From the NCBI RefSeq assembly GCF_900106695.1, contig NZ_FNMZ01000001.1:1054001-1118000 (forward strand): 64,000 nt of DNA. The letters run 5' to 3'. Below, piece after piece: positions 47,474 through 56,859 of this stretch. The position numbers and the translations under genes were made by a program. This stretch comes from Albimonas donghaensis. GTDB lineage: Bacteria; Pseudomonadota; Alphaproteobacteria; Rhodobacterales; Rhodobacteraceae. The notes beneath the pieces are model-generated. The model was given only the letters and a program-made list of their open reading frames with translations. It was not told the origin of the DNA and did not search any database. The first letter of the stretch is position 1, and the number at the start of each line of letters is the position of its first letter.

Positions 47474-47968
47474 ATGAAAGCGCATTTCTTGATGTTCGCT
47501 CACTACAACGCATGGGCCAATCGTCGCCTCTACGCCGCGGCGGGGGCGCTGGCGGACGCGGATCGGCGCCGGGACGCGGGCGCGTTCTTCGGCTCGCTCC
47601 ACGCCACGCTGAACCATCTGCTGGTCACCGACGTGATCTGGCTGGCCCGGCTGCGGAGCATCCAGGGCCCGCCCTGGGGGCTCGATCACATCGCCCATGA
47701 CGATTTCGCCGACCTGACCGCGGCGCGCGAGGCGCTGGACGACGACCTGATCGCGCATGTGCGCGACGAGGCCGACCCCGCCGGGACCATCGCCTATCGG
47801 CGGGTGAGCGCGCCCGACCCCGTCGTGCAGCCGGTCGCGGAGGCGCTGGCGCATCTGTTCAATCACCAGACCCACCACCGCGGGCAGTGCCACGCGATTC
47901 TGACCCGGATCGCCGGCGAGGCGCCGGAACTGGACCTGCTCTTCCACCAGCGCGAGGCCGCTTCATGA
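47474..47968 (+). CDS. DinB family protein
   Basis: This 164-residue four-helix metalloprotein has the conserved His ligands in TLNHLLVTD (about residue 48) and [10 protein letters not shown] (about residues 127-133). DinB-like proteins include thiol-dependent S-transferases; the specific reaction is unknown. Its stop overlaps the ATG of the MaoC-like gene (47965-47968). Confidence 0.92.
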   Translation: MKAHFLMFAHYNAWANRRLYAAAGALADADRRRDAGAFFGSLHATLNHLLVTDVIWLARLRSIQGPPWGLDHIAHDDFADLTAAREALDDDLIAHVRDEADPAGTIAYRRVSAPDPVVQPVAEALAHLFNHQTHHRGQCHAILTRIAGEAPELDLLFHQREAAS

Positions 47969-48477
47969 CCGACGCCCCTTCCCCCGCCCCCCTGCGCGCG
48001 CCCGTCTGGTTCGAGGACCTGGTCCCCGGCGCCGAGATCCGGACCGAGGGGGCCACGATCACCGAGGCCTCGATCCTCGACTTCGCCGCGCGCTGGGATC
48101 CGCAGCCGTTTCACCTGGACGTGGAGGCGGCGAAGGGCTCGATCTTCGGCGGGCTGATCGCCTCGGGCTTCCAGACCATGATGACCGCCTTCCGCCTGCT
48201 GCATGCGGAGAAGGTGATGAACCCGGCCTCGCAGGGCTCTCCGGGCATGGAGTCGGTGCGTTGGCTGGCGCCGGTGCGGCCGGGCGACACCATCCGCATG
48301 GTGGCCACGGTGCTGGAGGCGCGGGTCTCGGCCTCGCGTCCGCAGCTGGGGATCGTGCGCTGGCATTACAGCGTGCTCAACCAGCGCGACGAAGCGGTGA
48401 TGGACTGGGTGTCGTCAGGGATGTTCCTGCGCGCGCCCGCGCATCGGCCCGAAGCGACGCCCGGCGCCGGGACCTGA
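47965..48477 (+). CDS. MaoC-like dehydratase domain protein
   Basis: This 170-residue hot-dog fold protein has the (R)-hydratase-type motif DFAARWDPQPFHLD followed by FGGLIASGFQTMMTAFRL. It is coupled to dinB by a 4-nt overlap. It may act on acyl-CoA or an acyl derivative; the substrate is unknown. Confidence 0.92.
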   Translation: MTDAPSPAPLRAPVWFEDLVPGAEIRTEGATITEASILDFAARWDPQPFHLDVEAAKGSIFGGLIASGFQTMMTAFRLLHAEKVMNPASQGSPGMESVRWLAPVRPGDTIRMVATVLEARVSASRPQLGIVRWHYSVLNQRDEAVMDWVSSGMFLRAPAHRPEATPGAGT

Positions 48478-48647
48478 GCGGGCGGCCTGACGGCGGCCCT
48501 CGCCCCTCTTGAAGAGGCCCCCCGAATACGTCCCCCGGAAACGCGACGCGGACGACGGGCCTGGGGATGAGCCCGTCGTCCAGCTCGACGCGCCTGGGGT
48601 GCACGCGTCGGAACGCTACGCTGGCTGCGCGGAATTTTGCACAACTT

Positions 48648-49064
48648 TTACGTGCGCGTCACTCTCGGCGCCCGATGGCTGGAACGCGGCCTGAACAAGG
48701 CGATATTGTGACCCGACGGCTCCGGCGTTTCCCCGCCGGAGACCTGCCCCCCGGCCCCGTCCCCGCGCCGCTCGCCCTCGACGAGCGCCCCGGCGCGGGC
48801 GCGCTGGATCTCCCCCACCAGTTCCCCGCAGTCGCAGCTCAGTTCGACGAGCGCGACCCGAGCGGCGCGCACGGTCTGGTCGTTGGATGAAAGTTGCGCG
48901 ACGTCCGCGAGAAAGGCCGCGATCTGTCCCGCGACAAGTCCGGCCGAGTTGATCGCGTCCTCGGGCGGCAATTGATAGAGTTCGTCGAGCGTCTTGAAGA
49001 CCGCGTCTTCCCGCGCCTCCTGGTCGACATCGTGTGCGGTCGTCCTGCGACGCTTGTTCGGCAT
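48648..49064 (-). CDS. Hypothetical cytoplasmic protein with CxC motif
   Basis: This 138-residue protein starts at ATG 49064 with AAGGGAG about 8 nt upstream. It is helical up to about residue 95 (DAINSAGLVAGQIAAFLADVAQLSS, then VALVELSCDCGELVGEI) and has a low-complexity tail. No family was recognised. It is divergent from the ABC-F gene across a 329-nt region that contains a clear inverted repeat. Confidence 0.65.
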   Translation of the reverse strand: MPNKRRRTTAHDVDQEAREDAVFKTLDELYQLPPEDAINSAGLVAGQIAAFLADVAQLSSNDQTVRAARVALVELSCDCGELVGEIQRARAGALVEGERRGDGAGGQVSGGETPEPSGHNIALFRPRSSHRAPRVTRT

Positions 49065-49126
49065 GGCCGGGTCTCCCTTGGGCCTAGAAGCAGTTCCCTC
49101 GCCTGCACCTATGCGACCGAAAGTAG

Positions 49127-49151
49127 CAACTTGCTGACCGATGGCAAGTTG
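49127..49151. promoter_or_regulatory. Inverted repeat in the divergent region upstream of the ABC-F gene
   Basis: CAACTTGC (49127-49134) and GCAAGTTG (49144-49151) form a perfect 8-bp inverted repeat separated by 9 nt. It is AT-richer than its surroundings and lies between the 49064 and 49394 starts. It may be a regulator site. Nothing else is seen in 49065-49393. Confidence 0.45.
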
Positions 49152-49393
49152 GCGTGGACGTAAGGCGGCGAAAAAGTTTCCGATCGGTGCGGATTATCCC
49201 CGCCGGCCGGCGCAAGGCGTCGCGACGCGCTCCGAACGATTTCACTTCAGAACCGCACGCAGGCGCCGATTTCCGCTCCGGATCGCCGGACAACGCCACG
49301 ATTTCCGCGGCGCGACGCCGCCCCGCGCAGGTTTCCGGCCCCTGCGCGACGCTGCCGCTTCCCTCTTGCGCTGCGCTGCGGTATCGCCCCCGC

Positions 49394-51274
49394 ATGATCA
49401 CGCTGCGCGACATAGATTTCTCCATCGCCGGACGGCCGCTGCTTGTCGGCGCCTCCGCGGTGATTCCCACCGGCCGCAAGGTCGGGGTCGTCGGCCGTAA
49501 CGGGACCGGCAAGACCACCCTCTTCCGCATGATCCGCGGAGAGCTGCACCCCGATGGCGGCTCGATCGAGGTGCAGCCCGGCCTGCGCCTCGGCGGCGTG
49601 GCGCAGGAGGCGCCCGGGACCGAGGACAGCCTGCTCGACACGGTGCTGATGGCGGACGAGGAGCGCGCCGCGCTGCTGGCCGAATCCGAGACCACCACCG
49701 ACCCCGCCCGCATCGCCGAGGCGCAGGAGCGGCTGGCCGCCATCGACAGCCACACGGCCGAAGCCCGCGCCTCCGCCATCCTGCGCGGCCTGGGCTTCGA
49801 CGCCGAGGCGCAGGCCCGGCCCTGCTCGGAATATTCGGGCGGCTGGCGGATGCGGGTGGCGCTGGCGGCGGTGCTGTTCTCGCGCCCCGACATCCTGCTG
49901 CTCGACGAGCCGACCAACTATCTCGACCTCGAAGGCTCGATCTGGCTGGAGAACTTCCTGGCCACCTGCCCGGCCACGGTGCTGGTCATCTCCCATGACC
50001 GCGGCCTGCTGAACCGGGCGGTGAACCATATCCTGCATCTCGACCGGAAAAAGCTGACGCTCTACGGCGGCGGCTACGACCAGTTCGAGGAAGTCCGCCG
50101 CCTGAAGATGGAGCAGACCCAGGCCGCCGCCGAAAAGCGCGACAAGGCCCGGGCGCATATGCAGAGCTTCGTGGACCGCTTCCGCGCCAAGGCCTCCAAG
50201 GCCAAGCAGGCGCAGAGCCGGATCAAGATGCTGGAAAAGATGCGGCCCATCGACTTCCAGGCCGATTCCGACGTGGCCCCCTTCTCCTTCCCCAGCCCGG
50301 CCGAACTGCCGCCGCCGCTGATGCAGGCGGAGCATGTGAGCCTCGGCTATGACGGGCGCGCGGTGCTGAAGAACCTCAGCTTCCGCATCGACCAGGACGA
50401 CCGCATCGCGCTGCTGGGCGCCAACGGTCAGGGCAAGTCCACGCTGGCCAAGCTGATCTCCGGCCGCCTGCCGCCGATGGAGGGGGGCTGGCGCGTCTCT
50501 CCGCGGATGAAATGCGGGTTCTTCGCGCAGCATCAGCTCGACGAGCTGGTGGAGGGCGAGACCCCGATCCAGCACATCCAGCGCCACCGCCCCGACACGC
50601 CCCCCGCCAAGATCCGGGCGCTGCTGGCCGCGGGCGGGATCAACGCCGACATCGCCATGAACCCGGTGGAGAAGCTGTCGGGCGGCCAGAAGGCGCGGCT
50701 GCTGATGCTGCTCGCCGCCCGCGACGCACCGCATACGCTGGTGCTCGACGAGCCGACCAACCACCTCGACATCGAGAGCCGCGAGGCGCTGGCCCTCGCG
50801 CTCGCCGAATACGAGGGCGCGGTGATCCTGATCTCCCACGACCCTCACCTGGTGGAGGCGGTGGCGGACCGGCTGTGGCTGGTCAAGGACGGCGGCGTGA
50901 AGCCCTTCGAGGGCGACATGGACGACTACCGCAAGCTGCTGCTCGCCGAGCGCGGCGGCGGCGGGCGGCTGGCCAGCCAGGGCGAGAAGGGGCGCGCGAA
51001 GAACGGCAAGCGCACCCAGACCGAGACCCGCAAGATCCTCGCGCCCCTGCGCGCCGAAGTGCAGAAATGCGAGGAGCGGATGGCCAAGCTGGAGGGGATG
51101 CGCGACCAGGTGGACGCGATCCTGATGGACCCGGACTTCTACCAGAAAAGCTCCAAGACCAAGACCGAGGCGCTGCAGAAGAAGCGGGCCGAGATCGAGG
51201 CGGCGATGGAGCGGGCGGAGACCCTGTGGCTCGCCGCCCAGGAGAAGCTGGAAGCCGAGAGCGCCGCCGTCTGA
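49394..51274 (+). CDS. ABC-F family ATPase, YheS-like
   Basis: This 626-residue duplicated ATPase of the ABC-F translation-factor family has no membrane domain. It has Walker A GRNGTGKTTL with signature YSGGWRMRVALAAV, then Walker A GANGQGKSTL with LSGGQKARLLMLL. A basic linker with coiled-coil lies between them (about 230-280) and a C-terminal coiled coil (about 545-625) ends the protein. It probably relieves stalled or special ribosome states. The start is ATG 49394; the frame upstream is open but basic and unconserved. Confidence 0.93.
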   Translation: MITLRDIDFSIAGRPLLVGASAVIPTGRKVGVVGRNGTGKTTLFRMIRGELHPDGGSIEVQPGLRLGGVAQEAPGTEDSLLDTVLMADEERAALLAESETTTDPARIAEAQERLAAIDSHTAEARASAILRGLGFDAEAQARPCSEYSGGWRMRVALAAVLFSRPDILLLDEPTNYLDLEGSIWLENFLATCPATVLVISHDRGLLNRAVNHILHLDRKKLTLYGGGYDQFEEVRRLKMEQTQAAAEKRDKARAHMQSFVDRFRAKASKAKQAQSRIKMLEKMRPIDFQADSDVAPFSFPSPAELPPPLMQAEHVSLGYDGRAVLKNLSFRIDQDDRIALLGANGQGKSTLAKLISGRLPPMEGGWRVSPRMKCGFFAQHQLDELVEGETPIQHIQRHRPDTPPAKIRALLAAGGINADIAMNPVEKLSGGQKARLLMLLAARDAPHTLVLDEPTNHLDIESREALALALAEYEGAVILISHDPHLVEAVADRLWLVKDGGVKPFEGDMDDYRKLLLAERGGGGRLASQGEKGRAKNGKRTQTETRKILAPLRAEVQKCEERMAKLEGMRDQVDAILMDPDFYQKSSKTKTEALQKKRAEIEAAMERAETLWLAAQEKLEAESAAV

Positions 51275-51405
51275 CGGCCCCGCCGGCCGGCGGCCCCGAC
51301 CGGGCCGGCCGGTCGGGCGCGCCCGCCGGAGCAGCGCTCCCCCCCTTGTCGGCGGCGCGTCATGCGCCAGTTTTCCGGACGGACGCCCCCGAACGGAGAC
51401 CCGCC

Positions 51406-51660
51406 ATGAGCCGCCCCCGCATCAAGGACGAAGACACCTACGAAGCCCTGCGCCGCGACGGCGCGAGCAAGTCCAAGGCCGCGCGCATCGCCAACGCCAG
51501 CGCCGACCCCGACCGCAACCCCTCCGCCAGGGGGGGAGCGGCGCCGCCCTATGAGGACTGGACGGTCAAGGATCTCCGCGCCCGCGCCGCCGAGATCGGG
51601 ATCGACGGGCGCAGCAGGATGCGCAAGGCCGAGCTGATCGAGGCGCTGCGCGACCGCTGA
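51406..51660 (+). CDS. DUF7218 / Rho N-terminal domain small protein
   Basis: This 84-residue protein has an N-terminal DUF7218-like segment (IKDEDTYEALRRDGASKSKAARIANA) and a C-terminal SAP-like Rho_N module (DWTVKDLRARAAEIGIDGRSRMRKAELIEAL), likely nucleic-acid binding. GGAGA lies about 7 nt before the ATG. It follows the ABC-F gene by 131 nt. Confidence 0.82.
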   Translation: MSRPRIKDEDTYEALRRDGASKSKAARIANASADPDRNPSARGGAAPPYEDWTVKDLRARAAEIGIDGRSRMRKAELIEALRDR

Positions 51661-51785
51661 CCCCGCGCGGCGGGGCCGGGACGTCCAGCCTCCGGCGGAT
51701 CAGCCTCCGGCGGCGGACCATGCGGGGCGCGCCTCAGCCCCCCACGCCGCTCCGCCCGGCGCTCGCTCCGCCTCCCGCGTTCCGG

Positions 51786-52142
51786 TCAGCCTTTCGGCGC
51801 GTCCAGCCCGGTGCTCTCGGCCGGCGGGGCGAAGACGTCGACGGCCACCGTGTCCTCCAGCGCCTCGCCGCCATGGACCATGCCGCCGGGGATGTGCAGG
51901 ACCTCGCCGGGGACCATAACGTAGTCCTTGGCCGCCTCGCCCTCCCCCAGCCGCAGGCGCAGCCTGCCCGACAGGACCAGGGTGAACTGCTCGTTGGGGT
52001 GGCTGTGCGCCGGGATCGCGGCCCCGGCGGCGACCACCGCGTGCTGGATCATCGCCTGTTCGCCCGACACCCGGCGCAGGGCGACGCCCGCCACCGGCGT
52101 CATCGGCGCCATGTCCTCGAACACGGTTTTCAGATCGGTCAT
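51786..52142 (-). CDS. Cupin domain protein
   Basis: This 118-residue single cupin has metal ligands in PAHSHPNEQFTLVLSG (HxH and Glu) and HIPGGMVHGG (His). The start is ATG 52142 with GGAGGGAGG upstream. Small cupins of this type may be isomerases or dioxygenases; none is certain here. Confidence 0.88.
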   Translation of the reverse strand: MTDLKTVFEDMAPMTPVAGVALRRVSGEQAMIQHAVVAAGAAIPAHSHPNEQFTLVLSGRLRLRLGEGEAAKDYVMVPGEVLHIPGGMVHGGEALEDTVAVDVFAPPAESTGLDAPKG

Positions 52143-52258
52143 GCGGGCCTCCCTCCGCGCTGCGACAGGCGCGGAGGATGGACCCCGCGGGCGGCCGCGG
52201 CAATGCCGACGCGACGCGGCCCTTGCCGGGACGGCGCTTCCGGACGACATGTGGAGGC

Positions 52259-52852
52259 ATGTTCGACAGTCTCTCCTCCGACTCCGTCCCGCGCCTGGTC
52301 TACCTGGCGCTGCTCGGCGTGGCGGTGCTCGCCGGGGTCGGGGCGGCCTATCGGGGGCGGCGCTCCTCGGGGCTGCGCGACGCGCTGGTCTGGGGGCTGA
52401 TCTTCCTCGGCTTCGTCGCCGCCTACGGGCTGCGCGACGACATATCCGGCGCGCTGTCGCCCCGCACCGCGGTGGTGAGCGAGGCGGGAGAGCTGATTCT
52501 GCGACGGGGCGCGGACGGGCATTTCCATGCGGCCGCCCAGGTCAACGGGGTCGAGATCAGCTTTCTGGTGGATACCGGCGCCTCGGGCGTGGTGCTGAAC
52601 GCGGCCGACGCGCGGCGGGCCGGGTTCGCGCCGGAGGCGCTGTCCTTCACCGGGCGCGCGCGCACCGCCAATGGCGACGTGCGGCTGGCCCCGGTGCGGC
52701 TGGATCAGGTGTCGCTGGGGCCGGTGGAGGCGCGCGGGGTCCGGGCCTCGGTGTCGGAGGGGGAGCTGTTCTCCTCTCTGCTCGGCATGAGCTTTCTCAA
52801 CCGCTTCGCACGGGTGACGGTGGAGGGCGACCGGATGATCCTCACGCCCTGA
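52259..52852 (+). CDS. TIGR02281-type retropepsin-like aspartic protease
   Basis: The 197-residue protein has two N-terminal hydrophobic segments (about 13-30 and 42-60) and then a clan AA aspartic protease domain with the active-site FLVDTGASGVVL near residue 107. The start at ATG 52259 is the best fit, but its ribosome site is very close (GGAGG about 1 nt away), so an alternative start remains possible. It is likely membrane-anchored and faces the periplasm; it dimerises to form the active site. Confidence 0.88.
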   Translation: MFDSLSSDSVPRLVYLALLGVAVLAGVGAAYRGRRSSGLRDALVWGLIFLGFVAAYGLRDDISGALSPRTAVVSEAGELILRRGADGHFHAAAQVNGVEISFLVDTGASGVVLNAADARRAGFAPEALSFTGRARTANGDVRLAPVRLDQVSLGPVEARGVRASVSEGELFSSLLGMSFLNRFARVTVEGDRMILTP

Positions 52853-52913
52853 CCCCCTGACCCTCTGGTCCTGACCCTGACCCTGCCCCTCCCGCGGGCC
52901 GGCGGGCGCGGGC

Positions 52914-53375
52914 TCAGCCGCTCGTCGCCTTCTTCACCCAGCGCCCGCCGTCCTGCGCCCAGTATTGCGCCGTGATCCCGCCGGCGACTGTCTGTTTCCA
53001 CAGGCCCCGGGCCTGATCAAGGCGCTGCGGATCGGCGCCGTCGAAGATCACCATCACCCGCTCGAACCCCTTCATCTCCTCCGGCGCGGCGGAGGCGCCG
53101 GCGATCAGCATCAGCACGGCGGCGCCGTTCGGGGCCTCCGGCCCGGCGGTGATGTAGACGGGCTGGCCGGCCGGGTCGCCGTCGCCGGCGGTCCCGTGGG
53201 GCAGGAACGACTCCTCGCGATAGGTCCACAGCATCCGGTCCACCGCCGCCACCGCCGCGCCCGAGCCGCAGCGCGCCAGCACCCGCCAGCCCCGGCCGAG
53301 ACATTTCTCGATCAGGTCCGGGGCGGTCTGCTCCAGCGAGCCGTCGGTGAGGTGGTAGAACCAGGCCTCGGCCAT
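52914..53375 (-). CDS. holC: DNA polymerase III subunit chi
   Basis: This 153-residue chi subunit contacts SSB and the clamp loader. It has AEAWFYHLTDGSLEQTAPDLIEKCLGRGWRVLARC and a later FERVMVIFDGADPQRLDQARGLWK. It is downstream of pepA on the same strand, the typical alphaproteobacterial pepA-holC order, with a hairpin and 230 nt between. Confidence 0.93.
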   Translation of the reverse strand: MAEAWFYHLTDGSLEQTAPDLIEKCLGRGWRVLARCGSGAAVAAVDRMLWTYREESFLPHGTAGDGDPAGQPVYITAGPEAPNGAAVLMLIAGASAAPEEMKGFERVMVIFDGADPQRLDQARGLWKQTVAGGITAQYWAQDGGRWVKKATSG

Positions 53376-53542
53376 GTCGCGCGGGCTCCAGTTGGGGGGC
53401 GGGGGGCGGTCGTGCAGCCGTCAGGGGAACGTCGGGCCGGCGCCCAGATTGCGCCGCGACGGCGGGAAGGTCGAGCCCCGGCGCCGCATCGGCCGCCGGG
53501 CGCCCGGATCGGAGCCCGCGCCCGTCGCGCCGCAGGCGGGAC

Positions 53543-53579
53543 GACGGGCGCGGGGGGCTCGACGCCCCCCGCGCCCGTC
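53543..53579 (-). terminator. Strong hairpin after pepA
   Basis: A perfect 16-bp stem (53543-53558 with 53564-53579) has the loop TCGAC, 25 nt past the pepA stop. There is no T-tract. It may end or attenuate the pepA transcript before holC. Confidence 0.7.
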
Positions 53580-53604
53580 CGCCCCTCGCAGGGGGCCGGC
53601 CGCT

Positions 53605-55095
53605 TCAGCCCGCCTCGCGCCCGCGGACCAGGGCGTCGACGGCGCGCACGCCCCAGCCCGTGGCCCCGCGCGGGCTGAGATCCAGCGCCTCGGAGCGCAG
53701 CGCCACCCCGGCGATGTCCACATGGATCCACGGCGTCTCGTCCTTCACGAAACGCTTGAGGAACTGCGCCGCGGTGATCGAGCCGCCGGCCCGCCCCCCG
53801 CCCACATTCTTCATGTCGGCCAGCCGCGACTTGATCTGCTTGTCGTAACCCGGCCCCATCGGCATCCGCCACGCGGCCTCGCCGGCGGCCTCGGCGGCGG
53901 CGGCGAACTCGGCGCAGAATTCGTCGGAATTGGAGAAATACCCCGCCGTCTCATGCCCCAGCGCCACGATGATGGCGCCGGTCAGCGTGGCGAAATCCAT
54001 CATCGCGGAGGGCTTGAACCGATCCTGCGCGTACCACAGCACGTCGGCCAGCAGCAGCCGGCCCTCGGCATCGGTGTTGATGACCTCGATCGTGTCGCCC
54101 TTCATCGACTTCACGATGTCGCCCGGACGCTGGGCGCGGCCGTCGGGCATGTTCTCCACCAGGCCGACCAGGCCGACCACGTTGGCCCTGGCCCCGCGCA
54201 GGGCCAGCCCGCGCATGACGCCGGCCACCAGACCCGCGCCGCCCATGTCCATGGTCATCTCCTCCATGCCCCCCGCGGGCTTGAGCGAGATGCCGCCGGT
54301 GTCGAACACGACCCCCTTGCCGACCAGCGCCAGCGGCGGCTCGTCCCCGCCGCCCTTCCACTGCATGACCACGACCTTGGTGGGCGACTCGGACCCCATG
54401 CCCACGCCCAGCAGCGCCCCCATGCCGAGCGCCTTGAGGTCGTCCTCCTCGAGGATCTCGACCTCCAGCCCCAGCTCGCCCATGGCGGCGAGGCGGGCGG
54501 CGAATTCCTCGGTGCCCAGCACGTTGGCGGGCTCGTTCACCAGGTCGCGGGCGAAGAACACGCCCTCGGCCACCGCCATGTTGGCGCGCGAGGCGCGGGA
54601 GACCTTCTCGGGCGCGTCCACGGCGAAAGTCACCGGGGCGGGGGCGACCCGGTCGTCCTCGCCGGTCTTGTAGACGTCGAAGCCGTAGGCGCGCAGGGCG
54701 AGGCCGAAGGCGATCTCGGCCACGGTTTCGGGCGCGAGGTCCGCGGCGAGCACGGTGGAGGGCTTGCGTCCGGTCTTGCCGGCCAGCGCGGCGGCGAGCG
54801 CGCCGCCCGCCTTGCGGGCGTCGGCCGGGTCGTCGCCTTCGCCCAGCGAGACGAGCAGCAGCAGGTCGGCCTCCAGCCCGGCGGGGGCGGGAATGCGCAT
54901 CACGGCGCCGGCCTCGCCCTTCCATTCCGTGCCCGAGACGGCGCGGCGCAGGCCGCCGGACATGGCGGCGTCCACGGCCTCGGCGCCGGGGCCGAAGCCC
55001 TCGGCCCCGGCGCAGACCGCCACGATGATGCCGGCGGCGGAGGCGAGGTCCACCTCGTCCTTGGCCACGAATTCGATGTCGATCGGCGCGGTCAT
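53605..55095 (-). CDS. pepA: Leucyl aminopeptidase
   Basis: This 496-residue dinuclear zinc M17 aminopeptidase has GKGVVFDTGGISLKPA and NTDAEGRLLLADVLWYA carrying the metal-binding Asp/Glu and catalytic Lys/Arg. The N-terminal macro-like domain is present. The start is ATG 55095; the frame is open far upstream through the intergenic region and into lptF on the other strand, which is a GC artefact. It is divergent from lptF across 606 nt (55096-55701) with no gene. Confidence 0.96.
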   Translation of the reverse strand: MTAPIDIEFVAKDEVDLASAAGIIVAVCAGAEGFGPGAEAVDAAMSGGLRRAVSGTEWKGEAGAVMRIPAPAGLEADLLLLVSLGEGDDPADARKAGGALAAALAGKTGRKPSTVLAADLAPETVAEIAFGLALRAYGFDVYKTGEDDRVAPAPVTFAVDAPEKVSRASRANMAVAEGVFFARDLVNEPANVLGTEEFAARLAAMGELGLEVEILEEDDLKALGMGALLGVGMGSESPTKVVVMQWKGGGDEPPLALVGKGVVFDTGGISLKPAGGMEEMTMDMGGAGLVAGVMRGLALRGARANVVGLVGLVENMPDGRAQRPGDIVKSMKGDTIEVINTDAEGRLLLADVLWYAQDRFKPSAMMDFATLTGAIIVALGHETAGYFSNSDEFCAEFAAAAEAAGEAAWRMPMGPGYDKQIKSRLADMKNVGGGRAGGSITAAQFLKRFVKDETPWIHVDIAGVALRSEALDLSPRGATGWGVRAVDALVRGREAG

Positions 55096-55701
55096 CGCGG
55101 GTCCTCCCAGGAAGCGTTTTTTCGAACGGCGGGGCGCGCTTGGGCCCGCGCATGGGGTCATGCGGCGGGGCGGCGCGCGCGGCCGAGGGCTGCGGGGCGG
55201 CTGCGGGGGCGACCAGCCTCCCTGCCGTCCGGCCCCGTCGGGCTCGGCCCATCGACCATGCTCCGCGGCGGCGAGGCAAGGGATGCATCGTCGCGTCGCA
55301 GGCCGTGACGGGGGCCACGTCTGGGGCCGCGCCGGGGCGGTTCCGCGGCGACCGTCGCGCGGGGCGGCTGGCGCAGGAGGCGCCGCGACGACCCGGGCGC
55401 CAGGCGTCCCCCGCCCACCCGCGGCGCAGGGAGACCGAGCGCCGGGGGGCGACGTCGAAGCCCGCGCGACGCGGCCGCGCGCCGCGGGCGGATCGGCGCC
55501 GCCTGGCGCCCGGGTGGTCGCGGCGCTCCCTCCCCCTTCCGGGTCCGCCCGCCCCGCCCCTCCCCGCCCCTCTCCGCACCCCTCGCGTCCCGTCCCTTCC
55601 CGCCCCGCGGCGCCCTGCCGCCGGCGCATCACGAAGTTTCCAGCGGCCGGGGCGCCGCATCGCCTTGCCATCGCCCCCCTCCCCCCGCCATTTAAGTCGC
55701 C

Positions 55702-56859
55702 ATGAGCAAAACCGTCTCGCGATACGTGATCGGCCAGATCCTCGGGCCCTTCGGCCTGTTCTCCCTCGTGCTGCTGGGGCTGGTCTGGCTCACGCAATCC
55801 CTGCAGGTGATCGAGACGGTGGTGGCCTCGGGCCAGTCCGCCATCCTCTTCGCCCAGTTCGCCGTGCTGCTGCTGCCGGTGGTGATGTCGCTGATCCTGC
55901 CGGTCGCGGCCTTCGCGGCGGCGCTCTACGCGCTCAACCGCATGTTCGTGGATTCGGAGATCGTGGTGCTGATGTCCGCGGGCATGAGCCGGGTGGCGCT
56001 GGCGCGGCCCGTCGCGGCCTTCGGGGGCGGGGTGATGATCGCCATGGCGGTGGTCACGCTCTATCTCATGCCCAGCGCCAGCCGCGAGCTGCGCGGCCAG
56101 ATGGCCGAGATGGGCGCCGATATCGCCGGGGCCCTGCTGCGCGAGGGCGAGTTCATCACCCCGGCCGAGGGCGTCACCGTCTATGTCCGCCGCACCGCCC
56201 GCGACGGCCAGATGGCCGGGCTTTTCGTGCAGGACGACCGCGATCCCGACGCCCGCCTGACCTACACCGCCGAGCGCGCCGCCCTGGTGCGCACCAATGA
56301 CGGCCCGCGCCTGGTGATGTTCGACGGCGCCGCCCAGCGGCTGAACCCCGACGACCGCACCCTGTCGGCGCTGAGCTTCGACAAGCTGGTCTACGACCTC
56401 TCCACCCTGGTGGAGCCGGGGGCGTCGCGCCGGCTCAAGCCCTCGGAATACCACGCCTGGGACCTGGTCTCCCCCAGCGAGGACATGCTGGACGGCCGCC
56501 CGCGGGACGAGTTCGTGGCCGAGGGGCATGAGCAGATCTCCGCCCCGCTCTATTCTGTGGCGCTGCCGCTGATCGGGCTCGCCTGCCTGCTGGGGCCGGG
56601 CTTCCGGCGGCGCGGCTACGGCAAGCGGGTGGCCGCGGCGGTGGCGCTGGCGGCGCTGTGCCGGATCGCCGGCGTGGCGGCGAAATCGGCGACCTCGGAC
56701 GTGGCCGAGCTGTGGCCGACCATGTATCTCGCCCCCGCGCTGGGGGCCGGGCTGGCGCTGCTGGTGCTGTGGCGGGGCCTGCCCGGAGGCCAGGGCAGAC
56801 GCGCCCCGCCGCCCGCCTCTCCCAACTCCCCCGCCCCGGATGCGGGAGCCTCGGCATGA
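55702..56859 (+). CDS. lptF: LPS export ABC transporter permease LptF
   Basis: This 385-residue YjgP/YjgQ permease has four N-terminal transmembrane helices (VSRYVIGQILGPFGLF, VVMSLILPVAAFAAAL, and ALYALNRMFVDSEIVVLMSAG as the coupling region), a periplasmic jellyroll and two C-terminal helices. With LptG and LptB it extracts LPS from the inner membrane. No strong Shine-Dalgarno precedes the ATG. It is the first gene of a six-gene operon. Its stop overlaps lptG (56856-56859). Confidence 0.96.
   Translation: MSKTVSRYVIGQILGPFGLFSLVLLGLVWLTQSLQVIETVVASGQSAILFAQFAVLLLPVVMSLILPVAAFAAALYALNRMFVDSEIVVLMSAGMSRVALARPVAAFGGGVMIAMAVVTLYLMPSASRELRGQMAEMGADIAGALLREGEFITPAEGVTVYVRRTARDGQMAGLFVQDDRDPDARLTYTAERAALVRTNDGPRLVMFDGAAQRLNPDDRTLSALSFDKLVYDLSTLVEPGASRRLKPSEYHAWDLVSPSEDMLDGRPRDEFVAEGHEQISAPLYSVALPLIGLACLLGPGFRRRGYGKRVAAAVALAALCRIAGVAAKSATSDVAELWPTMYLAPALGAGLALLVLWRGLPGGQGRRAPPPASPNSPAPDAGASA

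Noticed and set aside
55440-55520. Additional element copy in the pepA-lptF gap
   Set aside because: Short matches to GGCCGCGCG and GCGCCCGG exist, but spacing and end symmetry do not fit the 49-50-nt pattern.
53605-56529. 974-codon frame joining pepA with sequence upstream
   Set aside because: Only the last 496 codons resemble PepA; the remainder is the intergenic region and the antisense of lptF.
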